Assembly (NCBI GenBank): GCA_963971405.1
Contig: OZ020491.1
Span: forward strand, 10,410,855-10,474,854
Source: Psococerastis gibbosa
Lineage: Eukaryota > Arthropoda > Insecta > Psocodea > Psocidae
Length of the DNA stretch: 64,000 nt
Direction of reading: 5' to 3'
Part shown: piece by piece, positions 1 through 10,650 of the stretch
Numbering within the stretch: the first letter of the stretch is position 1
Layout: every line of letters starts with the position of its first letter
Translations under genes and position numbers: made by a program
Notes under the pieces: model-generated
Told to the model about the DNA's origin: nothing
The model's input: the letters and a program-made list of their open reading frames with translations, nothing else
Database searches by the model: none

Positions 1-541
1 TCTCAAAAACGGCTCCAACGATTTCTTTTAAATTCATATATATTGTAGTCGGTATTAATTTTAACGAAATGCGGGGGGCCGCTTGCTTCTTGATAGGTTG
101 CTTCTGTGGGTAAAAAAATAAAAATAACTAAATTTTAATGAAAAATGACTAAAAAATAATTTTTCTGCGAAACCTTTCTATCGATGATTTCTACCATCAG
201 GCATGTTGTAGGTGTTAAATTGAGTAACGAAACCGGTCAGGTTGCTTTCCCAGAAAAGCATTTGGTTTTGTAAAAAAAAAATGTTTTTTTGAAAAAAATT
301 ATAGTAAATTCACGCTCAAATGCATTGCGTGCCCTGCCAGTATTGCTGTGTGGTAATGTGTTGGTCAGACTTATCTGGAATTTACCTCACCTCCAGTGAC
401 GTCAGGTGGACAACCCCCCCGAGATATCGGAAATTTATCCATTTATCCATAGGAAAATTATTTACAATGAAATTACTCATTTTCTCTATCTACTAATTTT
501 GATAAATTGGAAAGCACGTTCGAGTAAACTCGGACCGGTTC
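1..541 (+). mobile_element. Element A, right-hand portion, cut by window start
   Basis: The sequence runs parallel to 56450-56878: the same stretch beginning CTCAAAAACGGCTCCAACG, the ATGCGGGGGG block, the AATGAAAAATGACTAAAAAA block, and the same right end ATAAATTGGAAAG followed by AACTCGGACCGGTTCT. This copy keeps an internal segment (about 181-290) that the 56 kb copy lacks but that the 15.6 kb copy also has. No open frame suggests a transposase, so this is a non-autonomous copy. Confidence 0.75.
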
Positions 542-659
542 TGTACATTTATGCGTGCAATATGTAATCAAATATACGAGAAGGACAAACTACCGCCCCG
601 CGAAGCGGAGGCGGTGCATTTTTGAAGTCGCCCTGTATCTCATCGGGCAGAGCCGAATA

Positions 660-905
660 CAGTGGCGGCGCTACGGGGGTGGCCGAGGGGGCCTGGCCCC
701 CCCCCCCCCCCCGACAGTTTCTCCGGCCCCTCCGGGGCCCCCCACTTTTGCGATATTTTACATGTTGTTAAATTGCAGAATTAGTGAACGGTATACCTAC
801 TCCCAATGAAAAATGTTTTGTTTTTTCATTGCCCCCCCCCCCCCCCAGATAGAAGTCATGCCCCTCCATGGCCCCACCACCTTAAAATTTCTAGCGCCGC
901 CACTG
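660..905. mobile_element. hAT-like MITE (H1) with target duplication
   Basis: The termini are CAGTGGCGGCGCTA and its reverse complement TAGCGCCGCCACTG. AGCCGAAT lies on both sides (651-658, then one extra A; and 906-913), consistent with the 8-bp target duplication of hAT transposons. Long C runs lie inside both ends (about 698-712 and 833-846). There is no credible coding sequence, so this is non-autonomous. Confidence 0.8.
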
Positions 906-913
906 AGCCGAAT

Positions 914-2010
914 GGGATTTTTTTAAACTCTTCGTCGTTTCCAGAAAGACATACAAGTGTCTTGGAATATACAGCGATGTATCATAATAAAATTTTTAAA
1001 CTTCTTTGAATTCACTTTGCCTTTGTTCCGCAAAAAGTGTTACTCATTTCTGGGGAATTTATAAAGGAACGGAATCATCGGAGAAGGGGAATACCCTAGC
1101 CTGGAGCAATTTGTTGAACGAGTGGCAAAGAGCCAAAACTTGGCGCGAAAAATTAGGTCTATATAACTTGTCATTACAGGAACGAACTATTGTTGGAATA
1201 GGTGGCTAAAGAGTGCTGAGTAGGTTTACCTAACTAAGTTTAGTAGGTAGGATAAATCATAATTATTAATTTTTTTTTCACTGATATAAAGTACCCATAT
1301 GCAGCAAGCGAAGGTATACTGTGAGACAAAATTTTCGATTTCGAGATTTTGTATTTCCCATGGTCCTTGAGGCTTGGGGTGCCGCATGTATACATTTGCG
1401 TATGCAAATCTGCCATTTAATTTCAAGATAGTGGCCGGTCAAAACATTAAAAAATTCAAATCATAGTTAACATTGGCCGTTGAGGAATGGAATAAAATGT
1501 TACTGACAGAGCCCGTATTTTTATCCACGATTGTGGCAATTGACACGTTTTACGGCAAATTAACTTCCGTAGTGTATTTGCCTTTTAAGATGATGGCCAG
1601 AGCCCCAGAGGCCAGTCAAAGTGAAATTAATGCGATATTTGCACAAAAGTTGATAGTCGTCTATATAGCGTTTTAAAAAGGGGGAAACGGGGTCAGCGCT
1701 TGTTCGAAATGTGTTTTAGTGTACTTTAATAGTGCAATATGTTATTATCCAGAAGGGTTGGAGAAACCGCCGCCCCGCGGGGCGCTGCTTTTAAGAAATA
1801 TTCCTACGCCTGATCGGCCAGAGCTGGAAGTTTTTATAATTAATTATTTTATGAGTGAAAGTTTTACCGTGTGATGACTGCCAATTTATTTAGTTCTTGT
1901 GTAGGTTGTACCAATTTTAACTGTCTTCCATTTTCGGAAGTTGTTTCTGTGAAATAGAGTGCTAAAATTTTAAAACTGCTCGTATCCTTCGCCATTCTGC
2001 ACGAATATTA
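914..2010. other. No recognised gene; open frames of unknown status
   Basis: Short plus-strand frames (1006-1209 and 1473-1676) have no recognisable domain, splice context or second copy, so I do not call them genes. A GC-rich patch near 1768-1828 resembles 591-658 and 16215-16262 (shared core ATCGG-CAGAGC), marking a dispersed repeat. Confidence 0.4.
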
Positions 2011-2117
2011 GATTAGAAATTGCCCAGTTCCAATGTAAGTGCGCGGGAGCGCGCGAACCAAGTTCTCTCACATCCCCACATTTTTCTTATCGTTATTGTC
2101 TCTGTTCTCCTGTCCTT

Positions 2118-2345
2118 CTGTGTCTTCCTCTTCTCCTTCTTCCTCTTCTCCTTCTTCCGCTTCTTCTTCTTCCTCTTCTCCTTCTTCGTCTTCTCCTTCT
2201 TCCTCTTCTCCTTCTTCCTCTTCTCCTTCTTCCTCTTCTCCTTCTTCCTCTTCTCCTTCTTCCTCTTCTCCTTCTTCCTCTTCTCCTTCTTCCTCTTCTC
2301 CTTCTTCCTCTTTTCCTTCTTCCTCATCTTCTTCTTCTTCTCCTT
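2118..2345. repeat. 15-bp tandem repeat (CTTCTCCTTCTTCCT type)
   Basis: About fifteen near-identical units of a pyrimidine-rich 15-mer lie in tandem, degenerate at both edges. Because the unit is a multiple of three and has no stop codon in most frames, long frames appear on both strands (Ser/Pro, Phe/Leu, Lys/Glu and Glu/Gly repeats). These are by-products of the array, not genes. Confidence 0.9.
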
Positions 2346-2919
2346 CTTTGCCGTCACTTTGTACGTCCAATTCTTTATCAACACGTGGGGTGTCTTTTGG
2401 GTGAGATCACTCTAAAGCGCTTCGTTCTCAATATTTTCTGCCAAAGGACGAAGCTACGAGTATTTCTATGCAATTGATCAGCATCTGATTTGGTATTGCC
2501 GTAACTAATGTTTACCAATAATCCTGCAATATGGGTTATTCCCAATTCTGACCTAGCTCTGACGGCCAGCGCTATATGATTCGCAGAATCCCTGGCGTTT
2601 TTACGTCAGAGTCCCGTTACGGAGACGTCTGCTATGACTCGCTCACTTGTTTATCCAAACATTGCTACTTTGCGATGTCATACGCACTGTATGCACAATA
2701 CAAGTAGGCTATCATTTAATGATAATTTCATTCAACCACAAGCAATGGAAAATGTCTAGCCTATGACTCCATAAAAGGTTGAAGTATGCGACAATGGCGG
2801 TGGATCGTCAGGGCCGGCGTCTTGCATCGAAGTAGGGGGGGGGGAATAGTATATTATCAAAATAATATTGACAGGGTTTCGAAATGTATTGTATACATCG
2901 CCTGGAAAAGCCTGCTGTA

Positions 2920-3240
2920 TTTACGAAGAAAATCCAGAACTATGTTTTTAGGTGTATGGGCCGGGGTCAAAGACCTAAAGACTTACAGCCACATGTCATA
3001 TATATATATCGAAATGGTGAGGAGCATTTTTGCCAATTTAATGGCTCCACGATCGATAGAACCATAGAAGGCATCAACCGATCTGGGCGCCCAAGGCCCC
3101 AAGAAAAGACTATCTGCAGCAAATTATGGAGGATGTAGGGGCCAATACATACGTGAAGCTGAAGAGGGCGTGACAGGATCGAGGGGCATCGATGTCAAAT
3201 GCTGCTGCCAACCAGCCAGCCGGCTGTAACTTGAAGAAGA
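2920..3240 (+). mobile_element. Decayed non-LTR retrotransposon 3' fragment
   Basis: Reading with frame changes gives a C-terminal signature typical of LINE polymerases: an IEG-I-RSGRPR segment near 3065-3100, then MEDVGA-TYVKLKR near 3130-3165, then an AANQPAG tail. It ends in a GAAGAAGAAG tract like other LINE tails in this window. Several frameshifts show it is dead. The upstream limit is uncertain. Confidence 0.45.
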
Positions 3241-3394
3241 AGACGATCGATATTTCGACTTTGTACCAAAACTCATTAATCTGATTTGCACTTAATGCTA
3301 CACTAAAATAGTGCATAAGGTCACTCACAGCCTTTCTGGTTCCTGTTGCGTTCCCTTCTATCGACAGCCTTACTTCTCATCACTCTTCGTAAAC

Positions 3395-3582
3395 GTCAGG
3401 ACCTGTTGAGTAGTGGTACAGACTTTGACCTTCACCTGAAAGGTTGTTGGTTCGAGTCCAACACTTGCTACATTATTTGGTCATGCTTTCGAGGGAATGT
3501 AAAAAAGGTGGTCCAGGGAATTTCTAGTTGAGTGTAAGAGAGGGCTCTAAGGCCTTAACTCCGGTAGGTAGGCTAAAGCTCG
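3395..3582 (+). mobile_element. SINE family S, copy 1
   Basis: A tRNA-derived head carries an A-box-like TAGTGGTACAG and a B-box-like GGTTCGAGTCC, about 35 bp apart. The body carries AGTTGAGTGTAAGAGAGGGC and CCTTAACTCCG, shared with the copies at 25.7 and 62.0 kb. It abuts a D element on its right. Confidence 0.75.
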
Positions 3583-3591
3583 GTCCGGCAA

Positions 3592-3881
3592 CAGCAGCCT
3601 GATCGAGGCTAATATAATACCGGTATTTATTTAATCCCCTGGCATTAAAAATGTAAACAAGATAATTTTATAATGGGAAGTGCTATTCAAAATTTGTTTG
3701 TTTACAGATATAATCCTAGAGTATTTATTTAACCCCGGTATTTATTTAATCCCCTGGTATTAAAAATGTAAACAAGATAATTTAATAATGGAAAGTGCTA
3801 TTCAAAATTTGTTTGTTTACAGTTGTAATCCTAGGGTATTTATTTAACCCCGGTATTATAATCGCCTCGATCAGGCTGCTG
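3592..3881. mobile_element. Palindromic D element (D1)
   Basis: The ends are inverted: CAGCAGCCTGATCGAGG at left and CCTCGATCAGGCTGCTG at right. Inside are two direct copies of the family core, a GTAAACAAGATAATTTTA to TTTGTTTGTTTAC block of about 54 bp, each followed by TATTTATTTAACCCCGGTAT. The family is non-coding. Confidence 0.75.
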
Positions 3882-3948
3882 ATACATAACATTTAAGAGA
3901 CGCTTATAAATCTTGTTATTTTTGTTGTTATTATTGATTCGATCGTCG

Positions 3949-4240
3949 GATCAGCGGTCCGATCATGGCGATTGGTATTAACTTAATCCTGGGGTTAAAA
4001 CTGTAAACAAACAAATTTTGAATAGCACTTTTCATAGTAAAATTATCTTATTTACATTTTTAATACCAGGGTATTATAATAACCCCGGTATTATAATCGC
4101 CATGATCAGCCTGCTGGGGTTGAAGCAGCTGTAAACAAACAAATTTCGAATAGCACTTTCCATTGTAAAATTATCTTGTTTACATTTTTAATAACAGGGT
4201 ATTATATTAACCCCGATATTAAAATCACCATGAGCGGGGC
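3949..4240. mobile_element. Palindromic D element (D2)
   Basis: Two family cores lie in the orientation opposite to D1 (GTAAACAAACAAATT ... CTTGTTTACATTTTTAAT). They are separated by an ATAATCGCCATGATCAGCCTGCTG junction and bounded by degenerate GATCATGGCGATT / AATCACCATGA ends. It lies about 70 bp from D1, so the two form a cluster of four cores. Confidence 0.65.
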
Positions 4241-4371
4241 GCGAGGCTTTGTATTGTAATACAATAAAATAAAAAGTTATAATTATTTATTTATTTATAC
4301 AAAATGTCTTATTTCCTATTCAAGTTTAAATGTTTGGTTGAGACAGCTGTATTTTAACGGCTGGCTAGAAC

Positions 4372-4447
4372 CAAGGCCGTAGCCTGGATTTTTTTCGAGG
4401 GGGGGGGGGTTTGAACCCCCATGAACCCCCCCTTGGCTACGGCCGTG
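4372..4447. mobile_element. Complete 76-bp hAT-like MITE (H2)
   Basis: The ends are CAAGGCCGTAGCC and GGCTACGGCCGTG. A perfect 8-bp duplication, GCTAGAAC, flanks the element at 4364-4371 and 4448-4455. The interior is little more than a G run and C runs. The ends resemble those of the longer element at 61548-61751, so this may be its deletion derivative. Confidence 0.85.
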
Positions 4448-4770
4448 GCTAGAACATACCACCAAACCCAATAATTCGATTTATTCGAACGCAGTCTAAA
4501 CACATAGGTACTTGGTATTAACGTTATGCATTGCAATTCTATTGACATGATGCAAATGAGCATTAACAGAAGGCTATGACGGACTGAGGCCGGCCATTGT
4601 CACATGACACTTGGTTAATACATTAACGATCAATCGTTAATAAACGGTTAACCTATATAGTCTATACAGGTGCACATATCAAGGATAACGCTACAAAAAA
4701 ATAATCTGTTATTAGGGAGATGGCCGTGCGCATTGGCCCAGGTTAAGATTCAAAATAATCGGATAGTAGG

Positions 4771-4855
4771 CCCGCTGGGGGTTGAAAATTTATACAAAAC
4801 AATTGTTCCATTCTAAAATTGTCTTGTTTACCTTTTTAATCACAATCATAGTTCA
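4771..4855. mobile_element. Diverged D element core (D3)
   Basis: An eroded copy of the D core: a GGGGGTTGAAAA edge, an ACAAAACAATTGTTCCATTC middle, and CTTGTTTACCTTTTTAATCA at the end. Termini are not preserved. Confidence 0.45.
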
Positions 4856-4883
4856 TGCTGAACGGCTTGAAATGCCCGCAGCA

Positions 4884-5025
4884 CCTAAAACATGACTGCA
4901 CTTCACCATTGCTTAAAAATTCTCGGTTTGGAATAGTGCCTAAGGCTCCGCTATGCATTTGTAGTGGTGGTGCCGCCCTGTATTCCTTACGGATACTTTT
5001 CAAGCAATGGTGGCACAGGGCTTTA
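4884..5025. repeat. Imperfect inverted repeat, possible MITE
   Basis: Arms around CTTCACCATTGCTTAAAA (4899-4916) and TTTTCAAGCAATGGTGGCAC (near 4996-5016) are inverted copies that extend imperfectly towards a central loop. No target duplication or second copy was seen. Confidence 0.35.
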
Positions 5026-5039
5026 AAATCATTCCAAAG

Positions 5040-5720
5040 AGGTCAGCGCTAGATTGAGCCTTGAAGATTGCCTATAGAAACAGGCCAAACTACAACCAAA
5101 AACAAAAATGGTTACTAGACTACCAGTTAGATTACATTAGGCTATTGCCCTGTAGTTGCCCATGCAAAAAGTTCGGCTAAAATGATTGGCCATGCCTGAA
5201 GTACCTAATAAATAAAGCTTAGTAAAATTTATATCATCGCATCGACTCATTCAAGATTTATATTCGATTTTATAAGAGTGATCGAACAGCTAATAGGCAA
5301 TTTTATTAACTGCGACGAAATCTTTGGACAGTTTCATTTATTAGAGTCGGTTATGATGCAGTACTTCTGGTTTGGCCGCTCCGGAATCCGAAATGGAGTT
5401 CAAAGCCCTTCTTCCGTTCCGCTCTAGTCGGCCTGACGAGCCGACTTAAGCCTTGTACAATACTGTACCATTAGCCGGGCCTCCGGACTAAGTCCCTATT
5501 AACTGACCGATCCAATAGCCCTGTGAAGCAGGCCCATCCACTGGGTCATTGAATCGGATAATTTCTGACCACTGGACCACTGACAGTTGGTCCCAATCCC
5601 ATTGATTTCTGTCCAAAAGTCTGTCCCATTTTTTTTAAATGAAAAAATAATTATATAATTATAATATTAATTATAATAATATTTCATTTATTTAAATAAA
5701 TAAATAAATAAATTAATATT
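5040..5720. other. No recognised feature
   Basis: Unique-looking sequence without a convincing frame. It passes into an AT-rich (TAAA)n microsatellite at about 5636-5712. Confidence 0.5.
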
Positions 5721-5748
5721 GACTTTTTTTGTTCTATTACTAAACCAA
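5721..5748 (-). mobile_element. SINE family S, 3' tail only
   Basis: This short piece matches the minus-strand tail of family S (GACTTTTTTTGTTCTATTAC), seen complete at 61962 onward. A C homopolymer follows directly. Confidence 0.45.
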
Positions 5749-6231
5749 ACCCCCCCCCCCCCCCCAAATAAAACACGAAATTATTTAGATAAAAATGGGT
5801 TTACAGTGGGAATTAATAATAATAATGTTTTTTAATGTTATAACCCACTGCCCAGTGCCCGCTGACCTCCCCCCCCCTAAATTGCGGCAAAATCCGCCCT
5901 TGGCCGGGAGGTCTTTCTCAGTTTCTCTTGCATATGCATACACTGCTTACACTGCATACTGTAGTTTAGTTGGTGAAAGATAGCAGTGAAGCAGTATCAG
6001 CATAGTGCAGTGGAGTGATAACAATAATATTCCATTTCTCGTTTGATGGAAAGCTTTTCAAATTGTTAAGTTTGAAAGAGGGTGCGGGAGAAAGTGCCAA
6101 GTAGGGGGAATGTGGGGAGGTCCCATTGTTTACGTTTCTATAGGGAGCCCTTCAACAATTTAAGAAGATAGGCTGTACGATAATGAAAAGGTAATGTAAA
6201 AATGTTCTTGCTTGGTTTTCGATTATTTTCA

Positions 6232-6665
6232 ATTTTTTTTTTTTTTTTTAATATGCTAGGCGCTCTGCCCGTTTTGGGCTTCCGCGCTCATGTTGTTATC
6301 AGCCAAACCCAACCCTTCCCAGAGTGTTCCGAAGAGGGGGGTTGACATTAGAAATTTTATGACGAGAGAGGTTACCTTCTCGTCATTTCCCAGCAGGTGT
6401 TGCAGAGTGAGGGGGAGCGGCAGAAGGGCTCTGGGGCCAGCGTTACTCGGGCAGGCCAGTATGATGTGCTCCACCGACAGTGGTACGCTACAAAACTGGC
6501 AGTTCGGAGGCGGTTCACCTGCCATAAGGTGGCCGTGGGTAAGCCTGGAGTGGCCCAGACGCATGCGCGACAGCAGTATCTCCTCTCGTCTGTAAGGGCG
6601 GCTGGCTGTTGCCCACCACCCCAGGCGGGGTTTAATGGCTCGTAACTTGTTGTACCTAGTTGCAC
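6232..6665 (-). mobile_element. LINE 3' end with RNase H tail
   Basis: On the minus strand, frame-continuous translation from about 6655 gives YNKLRAIKPRLGWW, then RREEILLSRMRLGHSRLTHG, then CQFCSVPLSVEHIILACP. This is the RNase H C-terminus found in arthropod Jockey/I-type non-LTR retrotransposons: a GHxRLTH motif and a CxxC...H...C zinc-like cluster. The frame stops at 6256 and an A-rich tail (T run 6232-6250 on the plus strand) follows, as expected for a target-primed insertion. Only about 130 terminal codons remain, so it is a 5'-truncated, immobile copy. Overlapping frames on both strands are shadows. Confidence 0.8.
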
Positions 6666-6878
6666 CGTATACCTAGCACATTTACATATAGGCTATGGAA
6701 TATGCCAGACAAGTTAAGCCTTTGTTACTACGAAAGTCTATTAGGGAGATTCATTTACCTATTGAGAAGGCGACTAATGTTCGACTTCCGGAAAACCACT
6801 TTTCATTTCATGACCCCCTGAGTCTAAAACCACCCCCCTTTCAAAAGGTTCTACTATATATTGTATATCGTATATAAG

Positions 6879-6981
6879 TTACTACCCGACCACGATAGGG
6901 CGGCACTTGGAAGTTGGAACACTTATAGAAATCGAATAAACAAAGTGTTCCAAGTGCCATCCTATCATGGTTGAGTAGTTA
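6879..6981. mobile_element. 103-bp hairpin MITE
   Basis: A near-perfect fold-back: left arm TTACTACCCGACCACGATAG, right arm its imperfect complement ending ATCATGGTTGAGTAGTTA, with a shared GGCACTTGGA segment and a loop of about 20 bp. No coding capacity. Only one copy was seen here, and the superfamily is not settled. Confidence 0.6.
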
Positions 6982-7189
6982 ATAAATGTATGTACAGTAT
7001 ACTACTAGTAGTATGTATGTGTGAATAACGATTTTAGGAAAGACTGTAACTTCCGTAGATATTATCGGATTTTAATGAAACTAAATCAAGATAGAAATGG
7101 AACTGCTCCGCCACAAAAATTTATCTTAGAAATGTCTTGATAGAGTTTGTAAACCGCCATTTTGTTTCAAGATGGCGGCCCATAAAAAT

Positions 7190-7361
7190 GTAACTGCAAA
7201 GGCTTTCACGGCCGGAGTCAAATGAAGAACCAGTAGCATCCGGGCTGATGGGCCGTGGTCGAATTGAAAGTGAACCTCCAAACGTTTCGTCAACATCTGC
7301 GGTCTTCAGTGGCGCTGCGTAGACTTCGAAGGTTGTACCTCGGTGGCTCCGTAGCGAGTGA
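7190..7361 (+). mobile_element. Fold-back element G, one arm (G1)
   Basis: It begins GTAACTGCAAAGGC, continues through ACGGCCGGAGTC, GAAGAACCAGTAG and GGGCTGATGGGCCGTGGTCG, then CCAAACGTTTCGTCAACATC and CAGTGGCGCTGCGTAGACTT. It ends near GTAGCGAGTGA. The reverse complement of most of this arm forms the right half of the 26.3 kb copy, so this is a solo arm. Confidence 0.65.
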
Positions 7362-7739
7362 AATTAGCATCTCAGTAAATATTGGTCTTAGAGGGATCGA
7401 ATAACACCCTTTTTTGGCTTGGCTCGGTGGATTGGAGTCATTAGGACATTAATACATCTGTGTTGTTGACGTATTGTTTTTCTTAGCCGTGTATGGCTTA
7501 GGTTGACTGTAATTTTCTGTATAATTCTTGATGCACTTGTATAATAGGATCAAGGATAAATTAATTGATATGACTCAGGTCATGATTCTGGTATCCATTT
7601 CCGTTTATTTTTTTTTTGCATTTTTAATCGCAAAAGTGTGTCATTATGTTAACGTAATAGCACGTCATGTTTTCACCATTTATGTACAAGGCCTATACGT
7701 AAGTGTATAATAGTGCGGATTCGTTCTGTCTTAAAATTA

Positions 7740-8123
7740 GGCGCCCATTCCATCGACCGGCTAGGGCTATTTACAAAAACGGTGACGTGGTAGCAGACAT
7801 TCAAGACTTAGGTGGCGTTTCCACCGACCTCGCATTGCAGAATGCAAATGACATTGACGAAAATTAGAATTTTTCTATTTATAGAAATCTATTAAAATGT
7901 TTATACTTAACATATCCCATGACGTCATTTTTTAATTTTAGTTTGTTTGTTTATGATTTTACTGTATGATCATTGATCAATTTTAACTATGGCATAGAGG
8001 AAAATAAACATTTCCGTCAATTCTGCAATGCGAGGTCGGTGGAAACGCCACTTAAGTCTTGAATGTCTGCTACCACGTCACCGTTTTTGGAAGTAGCCCT
8101 AGCCGGTCAATGGAATGGGCACC
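7740..8123. mobile_element. Composite Harbinger-like MITE (C1)
   Basis: The outer ends are GGCGCCCATTCCATCGACCG and its near-complement, flanked by a TTA duplication (7737-7739, 8124-8126). The 3-bp TWA target suggests PIF/Harbinger. A second inverted-repeat element (7811-8051, ends GGTGGCGTTTCCACCGACC) sits at the exact centre of the outer palindrome CAAGACTTA/AGTCTTG. The middle contains a conserved TGATCATTGATCAATTTTAA core. Non-coding. Confidence 0.75.
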
Positions 8124-8164
8124 TTATTAGGATTTCATCCCCACTATACTGAAGAACGCTGTAG

Positions 8165-8420
8165 CTGCGGTATTAGGCTAGCCAGATGGCTCTTCTTCTT
8201 CTTCTCATTCTTCTGCTTCTTCTTCCTCATCCTCCTCCTCCCCTTCCCTCTTAGCGACGCGTGAGGGGGTCGCTCCGTACCCATTTCTTGAACTCGCCCC
8301 GTTCGGACGCTAACGCTCCGAGCTCGGCCACTGTTTCCCTCATGCTCCGGCGAGTTGTTCAATTCTTTCCCCCAGGGTTGTCCACAGTCTGCCGATGAGT
8401 CTTCTACCTCGCTCAATCAT
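8165..8420 (-). mobile_element. Possible LINE 3' remnant
   Basis: The minus strand gives MRETVAELGALASERGEFKK, WVRSDPLTRR, then an AAGAAGAAG-rich tail. The arrangement (a short helical C-terminus followed by a purine-rich tail) resembles other LINE ends in the window, but the match is weak. Confidence 0.3.
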
Positions 8421-8423
8421 TAA

Positions 8424-10380
8424 TAATTCCGCAATTGTGACCCCGCATATGCGATTTCTCACCCTAATCCCATACAGTTAAAATTAAGCATACAAGTTTG
8501 CCACCCGGGACTCAGGCAATCGACAAATCCCGTAGTTGTGACGGAACGTCTGCGCATCATTTCTGTTGTCATTTTTTCATGAGCTGAATAACATTACAAA
8601 CCTGATCGCAAGTTCATTGACATTACGCTTGCCCGCAATAGGCTACTGAGCAAATACATATCTGTAGAAATGTTAAAAATGCTTAAAAATACACGAATTA
8701 TTATTAATATTATTAAATGGCGCGATCTATTCTATGTTATTATCGTTGATTTCATTCAAGTATTTTTATTTATATAGGTACTTAGGCAATGGTTTCAGAT
8801 ACAGCATCTAAGAATATATTATAATAGAAAAACGTTTAAAAATACAAAAAACAGCATTTCCTACGTTTTCGCTCGATGGAGAATTTGCATGGCTTTGGGA
8901 GTCACTTGAATGTCAGTAACATGTTATCTAGGGTGGCCAGACATACTCTAATTCAATGTACTATACTCTTATTAAACCTTCAAATACTCTATACTCTCTT
9001 ATTTTTTAGCCAATTTTTATTTTTATTATTATTTTATATATATTTTTATTTTATTATTAATCTTTATGTTAAACATGTTAATTAAAAAAGTTTAAAATAA
9101 AAACATGTTATTTTGAAAATTGAAACGTTGGAAGCGGCCATGAAAATTAAAACAAACATGTTGCGATAAGTTTGGGGACACCACCAAGTAAAACAAGCAG
9201 CTTTTGGAGCAAGTCCACTCAAAAAATAAATATCCTTCTTAAAAATTTAGCTGATTTACTTATTTTATTTTTACTCAATTGTACTTAATATGAAAAGTAC
9301 TTATGTACACTTGAAGCCTGCATCATCAGAGGTAGCATAATAAAATTGGCCACGGCCACACCCCCAAAGATTTCCGTCAATGATAGCTATACTCTTTTTT
9401 TTTCTTTTGAAAATCTAACCACCCTATAGTTATCGTAAAAAAATGTAGATACAGCGAGATTAGGGCCTATGGCCCTCTCTTACAACTGACTGTATTACAT
9501 ATGAACGTTTGTTTAATTGATATATTTGTACCGTATATAATAAACTATATTCATGCCTAATATCAGTCACACCTTCTATTCACGATAACAGTCACACTAA
9601 TTCAGTTCGCAACCATCCACGTTCATTTTCTCACTTTAATTGACTCTTCGTGAAGCTACTCAATTTTGTTTCTTTTGTATCGTTGAGTTAATACTCACTT
9701 GAAGGATCCATAAGTTATCCCCATGTCTCTTAAAAGCCATTTGGCTGAAAAGAAAAATAACTTCAACACTTAATAGAAACACTTGCTATCTCCAGAAGCA
9801 TGTCAATAAATAAAAAAATGAAAGGCCAATATTTATTTACGGTTCCCGTGAAGCTAATCAACAAAACCTCATAACGAAGAATTATTATTTTACTGACCTA
9901 GTCGTCATCGGTATAATAGAGGAATAAGCTAGAGGACACCTACACAAAGTTGGCCATAAACCATTTATCGACAAGGTCTATTTTGCATAGGACAAGACGG
10001 TTTTGGGCCCGCGCGGAATACCAATTATATCGTACTGTGTGCATCCTAGCACTGCTTGCATGACAGGTAATACTTACTGTATTGTATTAGATTGAGGTGC
10101 CCCTCGAGTTAAATCCAGTCAATAGTCTGTCAGGTGTTTGTCCACTATAAGCAGTGACCAGAATTTTGTTTTGAAGGGGGGGGGGGTTTCAGGCAACGTC
10201 AATATACAACAATTTAGTCGCCTGAAATCAAAAGCCGTTCCCTCCATGGTATGAGTCATTTTTCATGAACCGCGAAAAACTGCTGTTCTCACACGTGCAT
10301 GTTTATGCGCTATGGTTTGATCCATAAGAATTTTGAGAAGTCCATCACATAACCAACGAAGAAGTGCTTTATAAAAAGAA
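8424..10380. other. AT-rich sequence, nothing assigned
   Basis: No convincing exon, RNA gene or repeat family. An AT-rich low-complexity patch lies near 8995-9120, and a G run at about 10177-10187 beside CCAGAATTTT hints at an eroded hAT-like end. Confidence 0.5.
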
Positions 10381-10384
10381 GGAA

Positions 10385-10650
10385 AAAAGAGCGCCACCAT
10401 TTCAACAAGAAGAGGCAAATGGATGGGGCATATTCTGAGACACGAAGGGCTCCTCAAGAACATCATTGAGGGTATGGTTGAAGGCACTAACTCAAGAGGA
10501 CGACAGAGGAAGGAGTACCTAGAGGATGTCATGAAGGGTGCGACACCTATAAAGGACTGAAAAGGACCGCTCTAAACAGACAAGAGTGAAGAAGAAGACT
10601 ATAACATTCGCTGCAAACTAATTCATAGATTGCAACTCAAGAGAAGATAG
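10385..10650 (+). mobile_element. LINE 3' fragment
   Basis: One plus-strand frame reads RGKWMGHILRHEGLLKNIIE, then GMVEGTNSRGRQRKEYLEDV, ending at a stop near 10558. GHILRHEGLL and GRGRQR are hallmarks of the C-terminus of LINE reverse transcriptases. The downstream tail (ATTCGCTGCAAACTAATTC ... ATAGATTGCAACTC) recurs at 49265-49300, supporting a shared 3' UTR. 5'-truncated. Confidence 0.65.

Noticed and set aside
2013..2415. Four overlapping frames of 100-131 codons on both strands
   Set aside because: All arise from one 15-bp pyrimidine-rich tandem repeat without stops. The peptides are pure five-residue repeats.
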